This document shows, one piece after another, positions 60,438-64,000 of a DNA stretch of 64,000 nucleotides. The translations under genes were made by a program, and so were the position numbers. The notes below the pieces were generated by a model. That model was not told the DNA's origin. It searched no databases and saw only the letters and a program-made list of their open reading frames with translations. Origin of the DNA: Candidatus Roizmanbacteria bacterium (GTDB lineage Bacteria > Patescibacteriota > Microgenomatia > UBA1406 > GWC2-37-13); the NCBI GenBank assembly GCA_016214055.1, contig JACRPE010000007.1, forward strand, positions 1 to 64,000. Direction: 5' to 3'. Each line of letters opens with the position of its first letter. The stretch's first letter is position 1.

Positions 60438-61766
60438 ATGTTTAGATATAAAGAACCGCCCATAGTCATCTCGGTCGGAGGCAGTCTCATCGTCCCCAAT
60501 GGGGGAATTGACACTGATTTTGTTAAGAGACTAAATGTGTTTATCCGTGAAGAGGTGGAAAAAGGTAAGAGGTTCTTTCTTGTGGCTGGTGGGGGAAAGC
60601 TTGCCCGTACCTATCGTGACGCAGGAAAGACGGTGGTTGGCACGATGACGAATGAAGATTTGGATTGGTTAGGTATCCATGCCACACGACTAAACGCCCA
60701 CCTTCTTCGTACCGTATTCCAAGATATTGCCCACCCAAGAATCATTTCCGACTACGATAAAAAACTTAATAATTGGAAAGAACCGGTTGTAATCGCCTCA
60801 GGCTGGAAGCCGGGTTGGTCAACTGATTATTGTATGGTAAAAGTAGCTGAGCTGTATGATGCTCAAATCATGATCAATCTTTCAAATGTAGATTGGATTT
60901 ATGACCTTGACCCAAATAAATTTAAGGATGCAAAAATCATAAAAAAGTTAACCTGGGAAGAGTGTGAGGATTTAGTAGGCGACAAATGGACCCCGGGAAT
61001 GAATCTCCCTTTTGATCCTATCGCAACTATACTCGCTAAAAAGCTTCATTTGACCGCGGCAGTTGCCAACGGTCATGATTTTGAGAATTTACGAAAAATT
61101 ATTGACGGAGATGAATTTAAGGGCACGGTCATCATGCCCTATGAGATTGATGCCGGATTCTATGACCGCGAATACTATCACGGAAAAAAAAGCGGATACA
61201 TTTTTCATTCCCGGGAATCATACATGGGACGTTTCCTGCAGAATCTTGCATCCATCTATCGGGCTCTTCTTATAAAAATCTATATTAATCCAAAAAATTG
61301 TCTGGATGTAGGGTGTGGAACCGGGCGCCTGATCCGTGCCCTTCGTTCTTTCGGCATTGATGCATACGGGGTTGAAATATCCAAGACTGCCCGAGAAATT
61401 GCGCATGAAACGGTTGGGCCATATGTAAAAGAGGGGAGCATCATGGATCTTCCTTTTAAAGATAATGAGTTTGAACTGGTTATCACCTTTGATGTTTTGG
61501 AGCGAATTGAGCGGTCAAAAATTGCCAAAGCAATTGAGGAATGCACTCGCGTCTCAAGCAAATTCGTACTTCATAAGATCTATACGGTTGAGAACAGGTG
61601 GATGAGTCTTTTCCATAAAAGAGATTTCTCCCGCATATCCGTCTTCCAGAAAAAATATTGGTACAACCTATTTACCTCCCTCAAAAATGTCTCCATTTTG
61701 CGCAGGTCTTTTTTCAAGCTTCCCATCTTCTTTGAGACGATATACCTCCTCAAAAAGAAATCGTAA
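60438..61766 (+). CDS. UMP kinase-like (amino acid kinase) domain fused to a methyltransferase
   Basis: A 442-residue fusion. Residues 1-240 match archaeal-type UMP kinase: VISVGGSLIVP, FLVAGGGKLARTYRD, ASGWKPGWSTDYCMVKVAEL, NLSNVDWIYDLDP, FDPIATILAKKL. Residues 285-400 are a class I SAM methyltransferase: CLDVGCGTGRLIRAL (motif I), DAYGVEIS, MDLPFKDNEFELVITFDVLE. A helical tail with FHKRDFSRISVFQK follows. ATG 60438 is chosen over a TTG at 60426, which lies in the terminator. The kinase part could make UDP or bind a nucleotide for the methyltransferase. Confidence 0.88.
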   Translation: MFRYKEPPIVISVGGSLIVPNGGIDTDFVKRLNVFIREEVEKGKRFFLVAGGGKLARTYRDAGKTVVGTMTNEDLDWLGIHATRLNAHLLRTVFQDIAHPRIISDYDKKLNNWKEPVVIASGWKPGWSTDYCMVKVAELYDAQIMINLSNVDWIYDLDPNKFKDAKIIKKLTWEECEDLVGDKWTPGMNLPFDPIATILAKKLHLTAAVANGHDFENLRKIIDGDEFKGTVIMPYEIDAGFYDREYYHGKKSGYIFHSRESYMGRFLQNLASIYRALLIKIYINPKNCLDVGCGTGRLIRALRSFGIDAYGVEISKTAREIAHETVGPYVKEGSIMDLPFKDNEFELVITFDVLERIERSKIAKAIEECTRVSSKFVLHKIYTVENRWMSLFHKRDFSRISVFQKKYWYNLFTSLKNVSILRRSFFKLPIFFETIYLLKKKS

Positions 61767-61779
61767 TCATTTTTTCTTC

Positions 61780-61863
61780 GTCATCCCGGCGGAGGCCGGG
61801 ATCCAGTCTATAAATACATTAATTGTAATTTTAGTATGGATTCCCGCCTACGCGGGAATGACA
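61780..61863. repeat. Palindromic repeat (84-bp form)
   Basis: CGTCATCCCGGCGGAGGCCG at the left and CTACGCGGGAATGACA at the right, with TTAATTGTAATTTTAGTATG in the middle. Same layout as 30530-30613 and 40710-40793. Confidence 0.85.
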
Positions 61864-61916
61864 TGAGGCCTTATTTCATAAAAAGAATTATAATTATGTA
61901 TAATCTTTAAACTTTT

Positions 61917-62960
61917 ATGTTACTCCAAAAACTCGTACTTCAAAATTTCCGCAATAGAGATTCTGAGGTATTTGACCTGAGCCCTCATTTAACCATTTTT
62001 TTAGGAGAAAATGCTCGCGGTAAGACAAATCTTCTTGAATCCATCTACTTTCTCATAAATGGAGTTGGTTTCCGCGAAAGTCGTGAAGAGGAATTGTTGC
62101 AGATTGGAAAGAGTGAAGCATATGTGGAGGGAAGATTTAAGATGGAACATGGTCATCAGGATTTTAAGATACATATTGCAAAAAAAACAGGGACAGTAGA
62201 AAAAGTATATTTCCTTGAAAGGTCAAGACGACGCCATGCACAGTATATGGAAGACCAGACCAAGGCCATCCTGTTTGCACCGGAGCATATTGAGATTATC
62301 AACGGTTCGCCTGATATACGGCGGGATTATTTCAATAAAGTCATTTCCTTTTATGATTTGGAATATAAAAAAAAGATCATCAATTTGGAAAGTGCACTCC
62401 GTAGACGTAATAAAATATTTGAACGTGTGCACGATGATGAAAAACTGCATGAGGAGTTATCTTTTTGGAATACGTATATCGAAGAACAGGCAACCTACAT
62501 CACTAAAAAAAGAATTGAGTATGTAGCTTATCTAAATAGTCATCCAAAACTTGATCACAAAGAGTTTCAGATGGTATATATGAAGAATGAGGCGACTGTT
62601 GCCCGCTTCAAGGAAGTCTTTGAAGAAGAAAAGAGATGGCATCGCACGATAATCGGCCCGCAAAAAGATGAGTTCCAGATCATTATCAAAAGCTCAACAC
62701 CAAAGAACGTGCACCATTACGGCTCCCGAAGTGAGCAGCGATTCGCAGTATTTTGGCTGAAGATGAATGAGATAACCTACCACGAGGACACCTATCACAA
62801 AAAACCCATTCTCCTGTTAGACGACGTCTTTTCCGAGTTTGATCAGCAAAACAAACAACTCATCCTTGAGCTCATAAAAAAATACCAGACGGTTCTTACC
62901 ACGACGGAAGATGAGCTGGTAGAGCATATCGATATACCGAAAGTGGTTATCGAGGTATAA
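61917..62960 (+). CDS. recF: DNA replication and repair protein RecF
   Basis: It loads RecA at gaps. The 347-residue SMC-like ATPase has LQNFRNRDSEVFDL, Walker A LGENARGKTNLLESIYFL (about residues 30-46), a central coiled region, signature SRSEQRFAVFWLKM, and Walker B PILLLDDVFSEFD (about 298-310). TATAAT lies 12 nt before the ATG. Genes usually beside recF (dnaA, dnaN, gyrB) are not in this window. Confidence 0.93.
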   Translation: MLLQKLVLQNFRNRDSEVFDLSPHLTIFLGENARGKTNLLESIYFLINGVGFRESREEELLQIGKSEAYVEGRFKMEHGHQDFKIHIAKKTGTVEKVYFLERSRRRHAQYMEDQTKAILFAPEHIEIINGSPDIRRDYFNKVISFYDLEYKKKIINLESALRRRNKIFERVHDDEKLHEELSFWNTYIEEQATYITKKRIEYVAYLNSHPKLDHKEFQMVYMKNEATVARFKEVFEEEKRWHRTIIGPQKDEFQIIIKSSTPKNVHHYGSRSEQRFAVFWLKMNEITYHEDTYHKKPILLLDDVFSEFDQQNKQLILELIKKYQTVLTTTEDELVEHIDIPKVVIEV

Positions 62961-62984
62961 TATAGCTGTTAGCCATTAGCTGTT

Positions 62985-62996
62985 AGCTAATAGCTA
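62985..62996. repeat. Left AGCTAATAGCTA direct repeat
   Basis: AGCTAATAGCTA lies inside a short degenerate run of TTAGCTGTTAGC units (62963-63000), just before the four-helix-bundle gene. The same 12 bp recur at 63368-63379. Confidence 0.75.
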
Positions 62997-63015
62997 GGAG
63001 CCCAAAGCTGATCTT

Positions 63016-63366
63016 ATGTACAAGTTTGAGAAATTGATTGTTTGGCAAAAGGCTCTATCATTATTAAAAAGCGTCTATTTGCTTTGTAATAAGTTGCCAA
63101 CAGATGAAAAGAATAATATTGTTAATCAGATAAAAAGAGCCACTTTATCAATAAGTCTCAATATCGCCGAAGGAAGTGGAAGTGAAAATGATAAAGAATA
63201 TAAGAGATTCTTGTTTATAGCTAAAAAATCACTATTTGAAGTAATTGCGACTTTAAAAGTAATTAATTATCTTTATAAAATAAATGTTGACGAACAGATT
63301 CAAATGACCGATGAGGTAGGAAAATTACTTAATGGTTTCATAAATAAGCTAAAAACCGATAGCTAG
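63016..63366 (+). CDS. Four-helix-bundle protein (S23/IVS family)
   Basis: A 116-residue all-helical protein: FEKLIVWQKALSLLKSVYLL, LSISLNIAEGSGSENDKEYKRFLFIAKKSLFEV and a last helix to LINKLK. This is the family first seen in 23S rRNA intervening sequences and related to the Avd protein of diversity-generating retroelements. No reverse transcriptase or variable gene lies nearby. Its stop codon lies at the edge of the right-hand repeat. Confidence 0.92.
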   Translation: MYKFEKLIVWQKALSLLKSVYLLCNKLPTDEKNNIVNQIKRATLSISLNIAEGSGSENDKEYKRFLFIAKKSLFEVIATLKVINYLYKINVDEQIQMTDEVGKLLNGFINKLKTDS

Positions 63367-63367
63367 A

Positions 63368-63379
63368 AGCTAATAGCTA
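63368..63379. repeat. Right AGCTAATAGCTA direct repeat
   Basis: AGCTAATAGCTA directly follows the four-helix-bundle stop and precedes the tRNA by 5 nt. With the left copy it bounds a 371-bp unit that contains only that gene. Confidence 0.75.
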
Positions 63380-63384
63380 ATATT

Positions 63385-63471
63385 GGAGAGGTGTCAGAGC
63401 GGTTGAATGAACAGGTTTCGAAAACCTGCATGGCCGCAAGGTCATCGAGGGTTCGAATCCCTCCCTCTCCG
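63385..63471 (+). tRNA. tRNA-Ser (anticodon CGA)
   Basis: Acceptor stem GGAGAGG/CCTCTCC, anticodon arm CAGGT-TTCGAAA-ACCTG with CGA at the centre, T-arm GAGGGTTCGAATCCCTC, and a long variable arm (TGGCCGCAAGGTCA), as in class II tRNAs. It reads the UCG codon. The CCA end is not encoded in full (GCAG follows the stem). Confidence 0.95.
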
Positions 63472-63567
63472 CAGCGATTTTGAGCATTCATCTTTCCTAT
63501 TTTTCCTCCTCTTTAGTACAAGGTCTTTTGATAACTTTTTCCTGTATCATATAGATTCATAAATCAT

Positions 63568-64000
63568 ATGAATGATATTAAGCAAAAATTTGCCAAACTG
63601 AGAAAGGTATTTGGCCCTGCGTGGTTGGTGATGATGGCCGATGTTGATGCGGCAAGTATCATCACCGCAATGCAATCCGGCGCCACTTTCAAATATCAAT
63701 TTATTCTCATACTCATTGCGCTGATTATTCCCCTCTATTTTATTTGTGAGGTAGCAGGGAGAGTAGGGGCGGTTACAAAGAAAGGTCTTGGTGAACTTAT
63801 TCGCGAAAACTTTTCTAAAAAACTTTCTGTGGCATTGAGCTTCCCGATGGCTATCACCGACCTTTTAAGTTATGTTGCAGAGTATGTTGCTATCGGGGTC
63901 GGATTGAGTATGATTGGAATACCACCCATCATTTCTCTTCCGGTCGTCTACATTGTACACATCATATTAGTATTCAAAAAAGAATATAAGACAACCGAAA
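63568..64000 (+). CDS. NRAMP-family metal transporter (3' truncated by window edge)
   Basis: The first 144 residues of a polytopic transporter. The N-terminus GPAWLVMMADVDAASIITAMQSGATF aligns with helix 1 of NRAMP proteins, where Mn/Fe carriers read GPGxxxxxxxxDPGN; here the metal site reads DVDAAS. This form occurs in NRAMP-related transporters with other selectivity, such as magnesium. Four hydrophobic helices are visible before the edge. Substrate is therefore uncertain. Confidence 0.85.
   Translation, partial: MNDIKQKFAKLRKVFGPAWLVMMADVDAASIITAMQSGATFKYQFILILIALIIPLYFICEVAGRVGAVTKKGLGELIRENFSKKLSVALSFPMAITDLLSYVAEYVAIGVGLSMIGIPPIISLPVVYIVHIILVFKKEYKTTE

Noticed and set aside
1-64000. 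Alternative genetic code (UGA read as Gly)
   Set aside because: Many genes with clear ends use TGA as the stop (for example the sigma factor, the Nudix gene and the GldG-operon neighbours), so the standard bacterial code applies.

Overview
The window looks like a chromosomal segment of a Patescibacteria (Candidate Phyla Radiation) bacterium, most likely of the Microgenomates group. The signs are small compact genes with 1-4 bp overlaps, a set of CPR-style membrane proteins (bacterial PH-domain, VirB2-like and DUF2298 families), archaeal-type enzymes beside ordinary bacterial housekeeping genes, a shortened ValS, and many small palindromic repeats. UGA is used as a stop, so this is not a code-25 lineage. 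The group assignment is inference from gene content; no rRNA is present.

Layout: 1-5.1 kb holds membrane proteins, a PP2C-like/beta-propeller protein, a DUF4340 protein and an ECF sigma operon. 5.1-15.8 kb is an isoprenoid island: HMG-CoA reductase, archaeal-type HMG-CoA synthase, thiolase and DUF35, three GHMP enzymes, an IDI-like Nudix protein, UppS, a polyprenyl synthase and a Fic protein. It is bounded by two copies of a 110-bp hairpin element whose arms covary. The island separates a gldA-gldF-gldG-type ABC operon (15.8-18.7 kb) from its usual DUF4340 partner (2.8-3.7 kb). 18.7-24.4 kb holds SOD, slipin, HUMPS, TrmD, EamA, YidD and a GT-C-like protein. 24.4-32.2 kb is a DNA-processing block (dprA, rpiB, hupB, rny, a lysozyme-like protein, recX, recA, comM). 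32.2-37.4 kb is an AT-rich accessory stretch of unknown small genes with a prohibitin and a signal peptidase. 37.4-47.4 kb holds an archaeal-type DNA ligase, glycosyltransferases, DUF2298, valS and rpmH-yidC-jag. 47.4-60.3 kb is a type IV secretion-like cell-envelope locus: a 1215-aa tail-anchored protein, VirB2- and VirB6-like proteins, a C39 peptidase, a ClpC-like AAA+ protein with a large repeat insertion, and an HExxH membrane protein. 60.3-64 kb holds a UMP kinase-methyltransferase fusion behind an attenuator-like leader, recF, a four-helix-bundle gene, tRNA-Ser and a truncated NRAMP-family gene.

Three themes run across the window. First, most operon-first genes have a -10 hexamer 5-7 nt before the start codon and no ribosome-binding site, which implies widespread leaderless mRNAs and helps fix several starts. 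Second, dprA and comM share a 23-bp element at exactly the same 30-nt distance from a GTG start, suggesting a dedicated competence/recombination regulon. Third, palindromic repeats of the TGTCAT...ATGACA type sit in many intergenic gaps and are also read in frame inside trmD and valS; a different palindrome is translated inside yidC.

The best candidates for undescribed biology are the ClpC-like protein with four tandem repeats inserted where the ClpP-binding loop normally lies, the dprA/comM element, the covarying hairpin element bordering the mevalonate island, and the kinase-methyltransferase fusion with its pyrimidine-style leader.
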